Assembly: GCA_038316435.1 (NCBI GenBank)
Contig: JBBQAQ010000003.1
Coordinates: 1 to 64,000, forward strand
Source of the DNA: JACJXF01 sp038316435
GTDB taxonomy: Bacteria > Bacteroidota > Bacteroidia > Bacteroidales > GCA-2748055
Direction of reading: 5' to 3'
DNA: 64,000 nucleotides
How positions within the stretch are numbered: the stretch's first letter is position 1; every line of letters begins with the position of its first letter. Shown one piece after another: positions 52,296 to 63,100 of the stretch. Position numbers and translations under genes: made by a program. The notes beneath the pieces were generated by a model. The model worked only from the letters and a program-made list of their open reading frames with translations. It was not told the origin of the DNA and searched no databases.

Positions 52296-52303
52296 TAAAT
52301 TTG
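52296..52303 (+). promoter_or_regulatory. candidate promoter of atpD
   Basis: TAAATTTG matches TAnnTTTG and lies 42 bases before the atpD start. It suggests that atpDC have their own promoter, independent of the other ATP synthase genes. Confidence 0.45.
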
Positions 52304-52345
52304 TAATCTTTAACCCAATTTTGTAATCATATAAAAAATATTCCA

Positions 52346-53854
52346 ATGGTAGTAAATACCGGAGAAGTTATTCAGGTTATCGGTCCAGTTGTTGACGTTA
52401 GTTTCGAAAAAGCTGGTTCAGAGCTTCCTAGCATACATGATGCACTTGAGATTGATCGCCCGGATGGCACTAAATTAATTGTTGAAATCCAACAGCATAT
52501 TGGTGAGAATACAGTAAGAACAATCGCTATGGATTCAACTGATGGTTTGCAAAGAGGTATGCCTGTTCGTATTACAGGCTCTCCCATTAGAATGCCTGTA
52601 GGAGAAGTTGTAAGAGGGAGGTTGTTGAATGTTGTTGGCGAAGCTATCGATGGGATCGGGAAAATAAGCGCTGAAGGAGCTTACTCAATTCATAATACAC
52701 CTCCTAAGCTCGAAGAATTATCAACCAATTCTGAAGTTCTATTTACTGGAATTAAAGTAATTGATCTTCTGGAACCTTACGCAAAGGGAGGAAAAATCGG
52801 ATTATTCGGAGGAGCTGGTGTAGGGAAAACAGTTATTATTATGGAATTGATTAATAATATAGCCAAACGTTATTCTGGCTTATCTGTTTTTGCTGGCGTT
52901 GGAGAAAGAACAAGGGAAGGTAATGACCTGCTCAGAGAAATGATTGAATCAGGTGTAATAAAATACGGTGAAGCCTTTAACAAAAGCATGGAAGAAGGTG
53001 GATGGGATTTAGATAAGATTGACAAAGAACTTCTCAAAACTTCTCAGGCAACACTAGTTTTTGGCCAGATGAATGAACCTCCCGGATCACGCGCAACTGT
53101 TGCATTAAGTGGATTAACTGTTGCCGAAGCTTTTCGTGACGGAGATGAAAAATCAGGTGGTAGAGACATTCTATTTTTTGTAGATAATATTTTTCGATTT
53201 ACCCAGGCTGGATCAGAAGTTTCTGCTTTATTAGGACGTATGCCTTCTGCAGTAGGTTATCAACCCACATTAGCAACTGAAATGGGTCTAATGCAGGAAA
53301 GAATTACTTCAACAAAACGCGGTTCAATTACTTCTGTTCAGGCAATTTATGTTCCTGCAGATGACTTAACGGATCCTGCTCCTGCTACAACATTTGCCCA
53401 TCTGGATGCAACTACAGTTTTAGATAGAAAAATTTCTGCTTTAGGTATATACCCTGCAGTAAATCCGCTTGATTCTACATCCAGAATTTTGACGCCTGAA
53501 ATCGTTGGATCAGAACATTATAATACTGCACAGAGGGTTAAAGAATTATTGCAGAGATATAACGAACTACAAGATATTATTGCTATTCTTGGAATGGATG
53601 AATTATCAGAGGACGATAAACTTGTGGTTCACAGGGCAAGAAGAGTTCAGCGGTTTCTTTCCCAACCCTTTCACGTGGCAGAACAGTTTACAGGTATCCC
53701 TGGAGTTTTAGTCTCGATTGAAGATACAATTAAAGGCTTTAATATGATCATGGACGGTGAGGTTGATAAATATCCCGAAGCAGCCTTTAATTTGGTAGGT
53801 TCAATTGATGAGGCAATTCAACGTGGAGAAAAATTAATTAACGAATCACATTAA
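52346..53854 (+). CDS. atpD: ATP synthase F1 subunit beta
   Basis: The catalytic beta subunit of F1. The P-loop is FGGAGVGKTVIIMEL, the Walker-B region is DILFFVDNIFRFTQAGSEVS, and the Bacteroidota-typical insertion after the P-loop (GEAFNKSMEEGGWDLDKID) lengthens it to 502 residues. It begins a two-gene atpDC unit separated from the other ATP synthase genes by carB and the arginine/proline operon. Confidence 0.98.
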   Translation: MVVNTGEVIQVIGPVVDVSFEKAGSELPSIHDALEIDRPDGTKLIVEIQQHIGENTVRTIAMDSTDGLQRGMPVRITGSPIRMPVGEVVRGRLLNVVGEAIDGIGKISAEGAYSIHNTPPKLEELSTNSEVLFTGIKVIDLLEPYAKGGKIGLFGGAGVGKTVIIMELINNIAKRYSGLSVFAGVGERTREGNDLLREMIESGVIKYGEAFNKSMEEGGWDLDKIDKELLKTSQATLVFGQMNEPPGSRATVALSGLTVAEAFRDGDEKSGGRDILFFVDNIFRFTQAGSEVSALLGRMPSAVGYQPTLATEMGLMQERITSTKRGSITSVQAIYVPADDLTDPAPATTFAHLDATTVLDRKISALGIYPAVNPLDSTSRILTPEIVGSEHYNTAQRVKELLQRYNELQDIIAILGMDELSEDDKLVVHRARRVQRFLSQPFHVAEQFTGIPGVLVSIEDTIKGFNMIMDGEVDKYPEAAFNLVGSIDEAIQRGEKLINESH

Positions 53855-53942
53855 AAAATATAGCCATAATTATTAAGCTAATGCATTTAAAGAATTAGTT
53901 AAAAATTAATTCTTTGATGAGTTTTCTCTAAATTTTAAAAAA

Positions 53943-54191
53943 ATGCACCTGGAAATAATTACACCTGAAAAAAAACTGTTTGAAGGAGAGATAAAGCTTA
54001 TAAAAGTACCTGGATCTAAAGGTTCTTTTGAAATCTTAAAAAATCACGCTCCAATTATTTCAACTTTAGAAAATGGAGTTGTGAAGATTCTAGGTTCTGA
54101 TGGTGTTGAGACTCTTTTTCATATCGGTGGTGGTGTTATTGAAGCAAAAGAAAATAATATCATTCTACTTGCAGAAAACGTTCAGATCTAA
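53943..54191 (+). CDS. atpC: ATP synthase F1 subunit epsilon, short form
   Basis: The 82-residue epsilon subunit has only the N-terminal beta-sandwich (LEIITPEKKLFEGEIKLIKV and HIGGGVIEAKENNIILLAEN). The C-terminal helical hairpin used for inhibition in other bacteria is absent, as is common in Bacteroidota. Its last bases overlap the probable TTG start of the hydrolase gene. Confidence 0.93.
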   Translation: MHLEIITPEKKLFEGEIKLIKVPGSKGSFEILKNHAPIISTLENGVVKILGSDGVETLFHIGGGVIEAKENNIILLAENVQI

Positions 54192-54945
54192 ATTAGCAAA
54201 ACTAAGCCTTTGTCTTCTAACAATAAGCTTATTTGCAACTATATTGCCAAAAGCTCTTAATGCTCAGGTAATAAGAAAGACATCTGTTACTTTCAAGGCT
54301 TCCGATGGGCTTTTGGTTTCTGCAGACTTATATCAATCTAAAAAGTCTAATCCATATATTGTTTTAGCACACACAGAACTGTCTTGCAAGAGTGAATTTG
54401 ATTCGATTGTATCCCGCTTTATAAAAATGAATTATAATTGCCTTGCCGTTGATCTCCGTTCCGGAAGTGATATTGGGTTTTATAAAAATGAAACCGCTAA
54501 CAGGGCAAAAGAAGAGGGTTTTTTATGTTCCTTAGATGGAGGTATCCTTGATCTGGAGGCTGCTATAAATTACATTTTCGAATTAAGTGGAAAAAAAGTG
54601 AATGTTTTTGGAAGTGGAGCCTCTGCAAGCATTGCTTTAATTGTTGCCTATGATAATGAAAATATTAAGGCCGTTGTTGCCTTCAGTCCAGGAGAATATT
54701 TTGAGCCCGATTATCAGCTAAAAAGCATTCTTGCTAATTATCCCAAACCTGTTTTTGTTGCTTGTACAACTAGTGAATATGCGTATCTTTCTGAAATAGA
54801 GGGCTTCCCAGATGCACATAAAATTCTTTTCAAGCCTGCCACTGGAGAAGGACTTCACGGAACTAAAGCATTATTTCGTGAAAATCCAAGCCGTGATGAA
54901 TATTGGCTTTCCCTTCTAATTTTTTTCAAATCCTTTCAATTGTAA
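54169..54945 (+). CDS. exported alpha/beta-hydrolase
   Basis: A 258-residue protein with an alpha/beta-hydrolase fold. The start is unclear: TTG 54169 (MQKTFRSKLAKLSLCLLTIS) gives a clean signal peptide ending ALNAQ and overlaps atpC by 23 bases. Longer starts inside atpC would lengthen it and spoil the signal. The nucleophile elbow is GSGASAS, with a histidine in GLHGTKAL and a possible acid between. The substrate is unknown. It is likely transcribed with atpDC by read-through. Confidence 0.8.
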   Translation: MQKTFRSKLAKLSLCLLTISLFATILPKALNAQVIRKTSVTFKASDGLLVSADLYQSKKSNPYIVLAHTELSCKSEFDSIVSRFIKMNYNCLAVDLRSGSDIGFYKNETANRAKEEGFLCSLDGGILDLEAAINYIFELSGKKVNVFGSGASASIALIVAYDNENIKAVVAFSPGEYFEPDYQLKSILANYPKPVFVACTTSEYAYLSEIEGFPDAHKILFKPATGEGLHGTKALFRENPSRDEYWLSLLIFFKSFQL

Positions 54946-54957
54946 TAAACTCTTATT

Positions 54958-55941
54958 GTGGTTAAATTTTTGATTATCCGTTTCTCTTCAATTGGAGATA
55001 TAGTTCTCACAACTCCTATTATACGTTGCCTTAAAAAACAAATGGATGGAGCTGAGATTCATTTTCTTACCAAAAAACAGTTTGCCGGCGTTTTATCAGC
55101 AAACCCATATATAGATCATCTATGGCTTTACGAAAACAATTTAGATGAATTAATACGCCAATTACAAGGTGAAGACTTCGATTATATTATCGATTTACAT
55201 AATAATTTTCGTAGCCTTAGAGTAAAACTTAAACTTCGAACAATTAGCTTTTCTTTTAATAAGCTTAATCTTAAGAAGTGGTTTCTGGTTAATTTTAAAA
55301 TCAATTCTCTCCCTAAAATTCATATAGTTGACCGATATTTCGCCACACTCGAAAAATTTAGCATAATTAATGACCGGAAAGGACTTGATTATTTTATATT
55401 GGGAGCTAAAACAGAGGAGATTAGTGCAAAAATACCTAACCGGTATATAGTTTTAGTAATCGGTGCTCAGCATGAAACAAAAAAAGCTACGCCTGAAATA
55501 TTAGCAGATATTTGTAATAAAATTAATTTCCCAATAATAATAGTTGGAGGGAATAATGACCAAACTCTTGCTGCCTCAATCCTAGAAAAAATTTCAAATA
55601 TTGAGAATGTTATTAATTTGGCCGGAAAAATTTCACTTGATCATTCTGCCTTACTCGTTAAAAATGCCTCTCTTGTTATTACGCATGACACTGGTTTGAT
55701 GCACATTGCAGCAGCTTTTAAGAAAAAGATTATTTCTATTTGGGGAAATACTGTTCCCGAATTTGGGATGTTCCCCTACTTACCTGATCCTGAAAGCAAA
55801 ATTTTTGAAGTAAAGGGTCTTAAATGTAGACCATGTTCAAAAATTGGCTTTCAAACCTGCCCGAAATCTCATTTCAAATGCATGAGTAATCAGGATACTG
55901 AAGCGATTGCATTTTGGGCAAAAAATGTCTTAAGTATCTAA
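54958..55941 (+). CDS. glycosyltransferase family 9 (heptosyltransferase-like)
   Basis: A 327-residue GT9 protein that probably adds a sugar to lipopolysaccharide core. The start is GTG at 54958 (MVKFLIIRFSSIGDIVLTTP), with the family's characteristic F-x-x-IGD-x-x-x-TTP. The donor-site block is ASLVITHDTGLMHIAAAFKK, followed by IISIWGNTVPEFG. A cysteine-rich C-terminal stretch (CRPCSKIGFQTCPKSHFKCM) is seen in this subfamily. It starts 12 bases after the hydrolase gene. Confidence 0.92.
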   Translation: MVKFLIIRFSSIGDIVLTTPIIRCLKKQMDGAEIHFLTKKQFAGVLSANPYIDHLWLYENNLDELIRQLQGEDFDYIIDLHNNFRSLRVKLKLRTISFSFNKLNLKKWFLVNFKINSLPKIHIVDRYFATLEKFSIINDRKGLDYFILGAKTEEISAKIPNRYIVLVIGAQHETKKATPEILADICNKINFPIIIVGGNNDQTLAASILEKISNIENVINLAGKISLDHSALLVKNASLVITHDTGLMHIAAAFKKKIISIWGNTVPEFGMFPYLPDPESKIFEVKGLKCRPCSKIGFQTCPKSHFKCMSNQDTEAIAFWAKNVLSI

Positions 55942-55952
55942 TATTTAAAATG

Positions 55953-56741
55953 TTACTGGGCTATAAATTTATACACTATTTTTGCCTTCTGAATTTTAGG
56001 AGCCTGAATACTCCCTTCAAATCGTGCATTTAAAGCATAATTTCTAGCCGTTTCCAATAGACAATCCATATCAGGATTATCTTGTATTAATGAAGCTTCG
56101 GCTGAAATAACCTTCCCAGCCTGATCAACCTCAATGATAACAATCACTATACCATCTCCCTGACATTTGTAAATGGGAACAGGAAGATAGGATTTGTATC
56201 TATTAAAAGGGGGAGTCAGAAATTCATAGCTGATATTACTCGGTCCAGAATAATCATCCATTTCAATTTCCTTTTCCTCATTAAAAACAGGCGGTACATA
56301 ATCATCTTGTTGAAGTTTTCTATTTATTTCTTTTTGTTGCTTTTTCCAATCATCACTTCTTGCCTCGTCTAATTCCTTAAGATATTCATTTACAAAATTT
56401 TCTGTACTTATTTCTTTTTCAAGTACTTCAGATGTATTGCTTGCACGATTACTTTTAATTTCTGACTGTTTAAGGAGTTTATCCAAATAAGCTTTCTCGG
56501 CTGAAGTAAGCTGATATTTAGGGGTTTGAGGTGGTTCAATTGCTAATTGTGAATAATCAAGTAAAATATCCAGATCTGTATTTTGCTTATACCCTTGTAT
56601 TTTGAGAAGCAGGAAAACGATAAGCAAAAACATATGAAACATAAGCGTTCCTAAAATGCCTCTGATATTATTCCTAAAAAACCGTGAAATTGAAAAAGGT
56701 TGATTATCAAATTGTTCAAATATTTTGTCTGTCTTATCCAA
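55953..56741 (-). CDS. TonB-family energy transducer protein
   Basis: A 262-residue protein with one N-terminal membrane anchor (about residues 29-48, ILGTLMFHMFLLIVFLLLKI). A charged linker with coiled-coil stretches follows. The C-terminal beta-alpha-beta domain (VIVIIEVDQAGKVISAEASL then CLLETARNYALNARFEGS) has the TonB C-terminal fold. The usual Pro-rich segment is absent. It may energise an outer-membrane receptor, or serve another envelope role. It lies near the large exported zincin protein on the same strand. Confidence 0.82.
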   Translation of the reverse strand: MDKTDKIFEQFDNQPFSISRFFRNNIRGILGTLMFHMFLLIVFLLLKIQGYKQNTDLDILLDYSQLAIEPPQTPKYQLTSAEKAYLDKLLKQSEIKSNRASNTSEVLEKEISTENFVNEYLKELDEARSDDWKKQQKEINRKLQQDDYVPPVFNEEKEIEMDDYSGPSNISYEFLTPPFNRYKSYLPVPIYKCQGDGIVIVIIEVDQAGKVISAEASLIQDNPDMDCLLETARNYALNARFEGSIQAPKIQKAKIVYKFIAQ

Positions 56742-56796
56742 TACTTCTGTTCTTTATTAAGGTAATACCTAAAAAACCTTCGGAATATTGCACAAA

Positions 56797-59655
56797 TTAT
56801 ATAAATTTATCCAAGTTAACATGAAATATTAATTGCGTCCCAAAAAGATTTTCGTGCGGAAGGTAAACAAATCTTACGCCCGTGCTCAATTCAAAAATGA
56901 ACCGAAACAAATGATAATCAGCCATGAGCTCAAGTCCCTGACTTAAAGGATAGGTGGATTTAGATTTTTCTGTGGCAGATATATACTTTTCAGTTCCCTT
57001 CATATAATCAAGGTAAAAATTACCTCTGATACGTTTAATATAAAGAACGGGACCAATGGCTAGATCAGGATAAAAAATTGGAAATGAATAATCTGCAGAA
57101 AAATTTTTCATTGAAATAAAAACTTTTTGTTGATATCCTCTTGGAAGTGATAAATGATTCTGCAGATAATAAGAATCAACTTTTTGATTTTGCAATTCAG
57201 TTCTAAGTTTAAGCCCATGATTTTTAATTATTCCAGGTAAATAAAGATTTATTCTAACTGAATTCATCATTCCATATAAGCCACTTTCAAAAGGAGCCGA
57301 GGTATGTCTCGCATCAATTGTTAATCCAATACGGGGCTGTATTTCCCTTGAAGTAGTTCGCAAATATGAGTATAAAAATATTCTAGGTTCAACAAATGAT
57401 ACCCCCTTTTCATATAAACTATCAGAAAAATTATAGTAATAGGTAGAGTTGTAAGTGTATTTCAAAGAAGGCTGAATTCCACTTATTGCTTTTCCTCTTG
57501 AAAATGTAAGTGGGATATAAGTTGAAATGGAAGTAAATAAATTTAGGTCTGTTTCAGGAGGGCTAACGCCTTCTACTCTCGCAAACATTGGGGAACCTCC
57601 ATAACTGGAACGAACCTCAAAAATTGGTAAAAACCCTTTATATGTTAACCCGGTATGCAAAAAGTTCATGCCGTTATTTCTTTCATAACCAAGACTCATA
57701 AACGCCGTACTTAAAGAGTTTTGGGATAATAGAGTAAGTCCGGGACTAATCTTTGGATCATCTATGTTCGGATCCATATAATCAAACCAATATGGAGCCC
57801 AACTGTGTAGTCCAAAAAGATTAGAAATTTTATTAAACTTTTTCTCGGGATAATTATGATTAGCAACTTTAATATTGAGAATGGTTGAATCAGCAAGCAC
57901 CGAGCCTTCAAAAGAAATATATTTTTTACTGATAGTATCATCAAGAAATGATTTTTCAATACTTCCTTTGGTAATAGGTTTCAAAACAATATCGTATCCT
58001 TTTGCACTATATGAGGAATAGGTAATTAAGTTAATATTAGTCATGGCATCTGGAAAGAAAGCTCCGTACTCTGAGTTACTAAGTTTTCCGAGCTTTCTAT
58101 CGTCTATGCTATACACATAAATATCATCTGTACCTTCAAATGAAGCGTTGAAAAAAAGTAAATCATTAATTGATTTCAACTGATCGATATTTTTAAATCT
58201 GGAGTTAAAGATTTCAGTCCAAATAGCTGTTTCCATATCGAAACACAATAATGCTTTGCCATTGTCTCCTGCTGCTATTACTGCAATTTTACTTGTGCCT
58301 GTTATCCAAACAGGATACTCCGGGAATAGGTTTTCGGGTAAAGGGATATTGCGCAAAATTTGACCATCAATTGGCCTAAGAATTACCAAAGAGAATTTGT
58401 AATCCGTAGCGGTATTAATAACTAAAATACTATCGCCACCTGGAGACCAACTTGGGGATGTATATTTGCTTTTATGACTAAGTGTGCGACATTTACCAGT
58501 TTCAATGTTAAATTCTTTAATAACAGAATAACTTCGGTTTGACCAGCGAATATCAGGGACATACTCATCCCATAATATTGAATTTTTAAACACTGAAAAC
58601 CGTCTGGAAATTAATGAACCAGGGGTAAACAAATTCTCTTCGGCTCCATTTTTATTAACCCTTACAAATCCCGGAATTTTATCAAGTCCACTTTTAAGTA
58701 CAATAACTGATGAATCTTTCTGCAGACATGGATGTGTATAGCTAGCATAAACATCAGAATTGCGAATATTTATTGGTTTTACAATTTCCGGTGATCTAAG
58801 AACTTTAGCTGAATCCAATTCACTTTTTAGAGAGAATATAGCCTTTTTATAGAGCTGATTCGCCCCTCCTCCAGTACTTTTCTTTGAATAAAAAAAATAT
58901 GGGCTAATTAAAAAGGGTCGGCGTCCGATGTAATTCAATGCTTTTGTCCAATATTCATCGCCATATGTTTTGCGTGCAAAAGTGACCATATGATATCCCA
59001 ATTGATAATAATCTGCCACAAAATCATTATAAGAGCCAAGGTAGGCTTTACTAAGTGAATATGGCCTTGATTCGGCATTAAGTTGGGCTTTATAAGGCAT
59101 ATCAAATGATGGAAGTATCCCCCTTCCTGAAAAAGATAATTCCGTCTCAGCACTAACTGCATCTCCTTCAATAAACCAAAGTGGCATCATCCCTGCAACA
59201 ACACCTGTTGCTTGCTGACCAAGGATAAAAGAAAGAACTCGCGTAAAACCCTGATTAACCTTATCAATTTGAATAACATGTCTGAATTCATGCAAGCTAA
59301 GCTCATTCAACCAATCAATCGGGTATAAAGCCGGATCGGGGAATGTAAAAAACTCCATTCTTCTGGGAGCCCATGTAACAAAAGCATTGGAATAAACAGT
59401 CTGATTATGAATAATTAATGGGATTTTGGCTGGCTCATGATTTAATTGAGCACAATTCCTTAGGTAGTTTTTCTCCATTAGTTTGGCCAGATTTTGGCCG
59501 CTTTTTCCAAAATCTTCCGGAAAAACAATTTTAAAATGCTCTGTGTTTATAACCTTCCATTTTAATGCTGCAGGATCCTGACCGAAATCATAAAACTGAG
59601 AAGATGCAGAAGCCATCGTAAAAAACAAAAACAAAATTGAAAAGAAATGATTCAT
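56797..59655 (-). CDS. large exported zincin-propeller-barrel protein
   Basis: I do not know a named family for this 952-residue protein. ATG 59655 gives a signal peptide (MNHFFSILFLFFTMASASS). Residues about 25-200 resemble a peptidase-MA-like domain with HEFRH at 122-126 and WFIEGDA downstream (E163), the arrangement of gluzincin ligands. Residues about 270-570 have repeated short strands with SPGGDSILVINTATDYKFSL-type blades, suggesting a TolB-like propeller. The last 300 residues have long amphipathic strands (SADYSFPIFYPDLAIGPVLY) like an outer-membrane barrel. It probably spans the outer membrane; the function is unknown. Confidence 0.8.
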   Translation of the reverse strand: MNHFFSILFLFFTMASASSQFYDFGQDPAALKWKVINTEHFKIVFPEDFGKSGQNLAKLMEKNYLRNCAQLNHEPAKIPLIIHNQTVYSNAFVTWAPRRMEFFTFPDPALYPIDWLNELSLHEFRHVIQIDKVNQGFTRVLSFILGQQATGVVAGMMPLWFIEGDAVSAETELSFSGRGILPSFDMPYKAQLNAESRPYSLSKAYLGSYNDFVADYYQLGYHMVTFARKTYGDEYWTKALNYIGRRPFLISPYFFYSKKSTGGGANQLYKKAIFSLKSELDSAKVLRSPEIVKPINIRNSDVYASYTHPCLQKDSSVIVLKSGLDKIPGFVRVNKNGAEENLFTPGSLISRRFSVFKNSILWDEYVPDIRWSNRSYSVIKEFNIETGKCRTLSHKSKYTSPSWSPGGDSILVINTATDYKFSLVILRPIDGQILRNIPLPENLFPEYPVWITGTSKIAVIAAGDNGKALLCFDMETAIWTEIFNSRFKNIDQLKSINDLLFFNASFEGTDDIYVYSIDDRKLGKLSNSEYGAFFPDAMTNINLITYSSYSAKGYDIVLKPITKGSIEKSFLDDTISKKYISFEGSVLADSTILNIKVANHNYPEKKFNKISNLFGLHSWAPYWFDYMDPNIDDPKISPGLTLLSQNSLSTAFMSLGYERNNGMNFLHTGLTYKGFLPIFEVRSSYGGSPMFARVEGVSPPETDLNLFTSISTYIPLTFSRGKAISGIQPSLKYTYNSTYYYNFSDSLYEKGVSFVEPRIFLYSYLRTTSREIQPRIGLTIDARHTSAPFESGLYGMMNSVRINLYLPGIIKNHGLKLRTELQNQKVDSYYLQNHLSLPRGYQQKVFISMKNFSADYSFPIFYPDLAIGPVLYIKRIRGNFYLDYMKGTEKYISATEKSKSTYPLSQGLELMADYHLFRFIFELSTGVRFVYLPHENLFGTQLIFHVNLDKFI

Positions 59656-59730
59656 AAGTGCTAATAATTTATACAATGCACCGCTCAATTGGTTGCCCAC
59701 TATTGGAAAACGATAAAATCCTCAAAAGGT

Positions 59731-60075
59731 TTAACTGCCTTTTACCTTATAACTTTTGGCTCTTAGGTAAATACTGATTTTTTCTCTGAAATCTCCCTGA
59801 ATAATTATTTCGCCATCTTTACATGAACCACCTGTTGCAAATTTAGATTTAAGATCCTTTTCAAGAGATTTTAAATCAGTTTCATGCCCAATGAAGCCCG
59901 ATATTACCGTCGCAGTTTTCCCTTTTCGGTGCTTTGTACTAAGTTGTAGTCGAAGATTTTGCTTCTCAGGTGGAAGTGTAACGTCACTTTTAGCACTTGT
60001 CTGATCGTAACTAAAATCTTGATTGGTTGAATAAACAATACCAAGCCGATCTTTCCAGTCATTAGTTTTACTCAT
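59731..60075 (-). CDS. SUI1-family translation initiation factor-like protein (YciH type)
   Basis: A 114-residue protein with the eIF1/SUI1 fold: LQLSTKHRKGKTATVISGFI, then FATGGSCKDGEIIIQGDFRE with the typical GGS-x-KDGEIxxQGD sequence. Bacterial members can influence initiation fidelity but the role is not settled. It lies 75 bases upstream of the zincin gene on the same strand and divergent from the DUF2723 gene. Confidence 0.93.
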   Translation of the reverse strand: MSKTNDWKDRLGIVYSTNQDFSYDQTSAKSDVTLPPEKQNLRLQLSTKHRKGKTATVISGFIGHETDLKSLEKDLKSKFATGGSCKDGEIIIQGDFREKISIYLRAKSYKVKGS

Positions 60076-60189
60076 ACTTTTTCGAAAAAATAGTAAGATT
60101 AGATGCTTTGGATTATTTTGGCAAGATAATAAGTGTTTGTCTCAATATTCATAAAAAACACTAATTTCGCCATTGTCAAATAGTTTATT

Positions 60190-63100
60190 ATGAGAAATTT
60201 CAGATTCTGGAATCTAAGTTTGGGTTGGATAAGCTTTGCAATTGCAACCATTGTTTATATCCTCACACTTGAGCCCACAGTAAGTTGGTGGGATTGTGGA
60301 GAATTTATTGCTTGTTCTTATAAATTGCAAATCGGGCATCCTCCCGGAGCACCGCTATTTCTCATGATGGGAAGGATTGCTTCATTATTTGCATCAACCC
60401 CGGAAAATGTTGCCTATATGATTAATTTGCTTTCTGGTTTAGCAAGCTCATTTACGATCCTCTTCCTTTTCTGGACCATCACTCACTTAGCTCAAAAGTT
60501 TTCCGGTAAGAAAGATGTGTATTCATCTTCAGAAATGATATTAATTCTAGGGAGCGGACTGATTGGTTCTCTTGCATATGCTTTCTCTGATAGTGCTTGG
60601 TTTTCGGCAGTTGAAGGTGAAGTTTATGGAACCTCTTCATTGTTTACTGCTGTGGTTTTCTGGGCAATTTTAAAATGGGAAAACGTTGCAGATGAACCTC
60701 ATTCAAATCGGTGGTTAATCCTTATCGCTTATTTAATGGGACTTTCAATTGGAGTGCATTTACTCAATTTGCTCGCCATTCCTGCTATTGTTTTGGTCTA
60801 TTACTTCAGAAAATATCAATACTCATTTATAGGCATTTTAAAGGCATTAGGATTATCATTTATTCTGCTTGGTTTCGTAATGTATGGTATTATTAACGGT
60901 TTAGTAAAAATTGCCAGCTGGTTTGAATTACTATTTGTAAATGGCTTAGGACTTCCTTTCAATTCAGGTGTTTTGTTTTATGGTATTCTAATAATCGCAT
61001 CTATCATCTTTGGAATATGGTACACTCACAAGCATGCAATGATTGTTTTAAATACTGCTATTTTGTTTTTTGCAGTGATAATTATTGGTTATTCATCATA
61101 TGCTTCCATTGTAATTCGCTCCCATGCCAACCCTCCTCTGGATGAAAATAATCCACAAAATGTTTTTTCACTTTTATCTTATTTAAATCGGGAACAATAT
61201 GGTGATCGGCCTCTAATTTTTGGTCATAACTATGATGCAGAAATCGCTAGAGATAAAGAGGGATATGCCGTGATTAAAGAAAAACAAAATGTCTATCGAA
61301 AAGACGAAATTAAGGGTAAGTATATTATTGCATACACAAAACCTGAACTAACTTTTAAAAACCGGGGAACTCTCTTGCCAAGGATGTATAGCCGGGAACC
61401 AGATCATATCTCCGAATATAAGCGGTGGGGTATGTTAGAAGAAGGGCAAAGCCCCAAGATATTCAATAACGTTATTTACTTTTTTAATTATCAGGTTGGG
61501 CACATGTACCTCCGCTATTTTTTGTGGAATTTTGCTGGCAAACAGAATGATGAACAAAGTTATGGTAGTCTGGTTAACGGGAACTGGATAAGTGGTATAG
61601 AATTCGTTGATGGATTTCGCTTAGGTGATCAGAATTCACTCCCTGATAAGTATAAAACCAATCCTTCACGGAATCAGTATTATTTTTTGCCACTGATTCT
61701 TGGAATACTTGGTTTGCTTTTTCATTTTTCTGCCCATCGAAAAGATTTTATCATTGTGGGTTTGCTTTTCTTTATGACAGGCTTAGCAATTGTTCTGTAC
61801 CTAAATCAAACCCCAATGCAACCTCGTGAGAGAGACTATGCTTATGCCGGGTCATTTTACGCATTTAGCATTTGGGTTGGACTTGGAGTATTTGGTTTGT
61901 ATGACACGTTAAAAAAAGGATGGAAAAATCAATATACTGCAATTACTCTGGTAGTTGTAAGCTTCTTGTTTGTGCCAGGGTTGATGGCTGCGGAAAATTG
62001 GAAAGATCATAACCGTTCGGGTAGATATACAGCTCGCGATATTGCCAGAAACTATTTAGATTCTTGTGAAAAAAACGCAATTCTTTTTACAAATGGAGAT
62101 AATGATACTTTTCCTCTTTGGTACGTGCAGGAAGTTGAAGGTTATCGTACCGATGTCAGAGTAGTAAACTTGATGCTTTTCAATACAGAGTGGTATATCG
62201 ATCAGATGAAAATGCAAGCTTACACCTCAAATCCATTACCAATTACTCTTCCATATGCGAAATATGCAGATGGTACAAATGGCAGTATTTATGTAAAATC
62301 AGATCCTCGTTCGATTAACTTAACCACCTTGTTAGAGGGAATAAGAAGTGACCATCAGCTTTTCAAGGAACGTACAATTAGAAATGATCTTGTTGATGTA
62401 TTGCCAACTTCTAATCTCATTTTAAATATTGACAGTACAAAGCTTATTGAAAATGGCACTGTAAAACCAAAAGATGCAAAATTAATTGAAAAACAATTAA
62501 GTTGGACTTTAAGAGATATTCCAATATCCAAAGCAAATCTAATCCAACTCGATATTCTTGCTAAAAATAACTGGGATAGACCCATTTATTTCGTTGCCGG
62601 AGGAAATGACGGAACATTAGGTTTAGAGGACTATTTTCAGATGGATGGATTAGCATATCGCTTAGTCCCAATAAAAACAAAATCTCCTGATTATTATTAT
62701 GAATTAGGAAGAATTGATACCGATATACTTTATGAAAACTTAATGAAGAAATTCAGCTGGGGAAGAATGAATGAGCCAGATTTTTACATGGACTATTATA
62801 ATGTAAGAACAATGAGTGTAATTAAATTCCGGAAAACCTTTGTAAGACTAGCAGAAGCATTAATGAACGAAGGAAAGAAAGATAAAGCCATAGAAGTTCT
62901 TGATCGTTGCATGCAACTGGCACCAAACAACAAACTTCCATACGATCATTTTATTTCAGGCATAACATATAATAACAGTCAAAATAAAGCCCCTATTCAT
63001 TATTCAGGAGTAATTGAAGCTTATTATAAATGCGGGGCGTTTGAAAAAGCTAATAAGATTTCTTTGGAATTTGCAGAAATCCTTCAACAAGATCTTCAAT

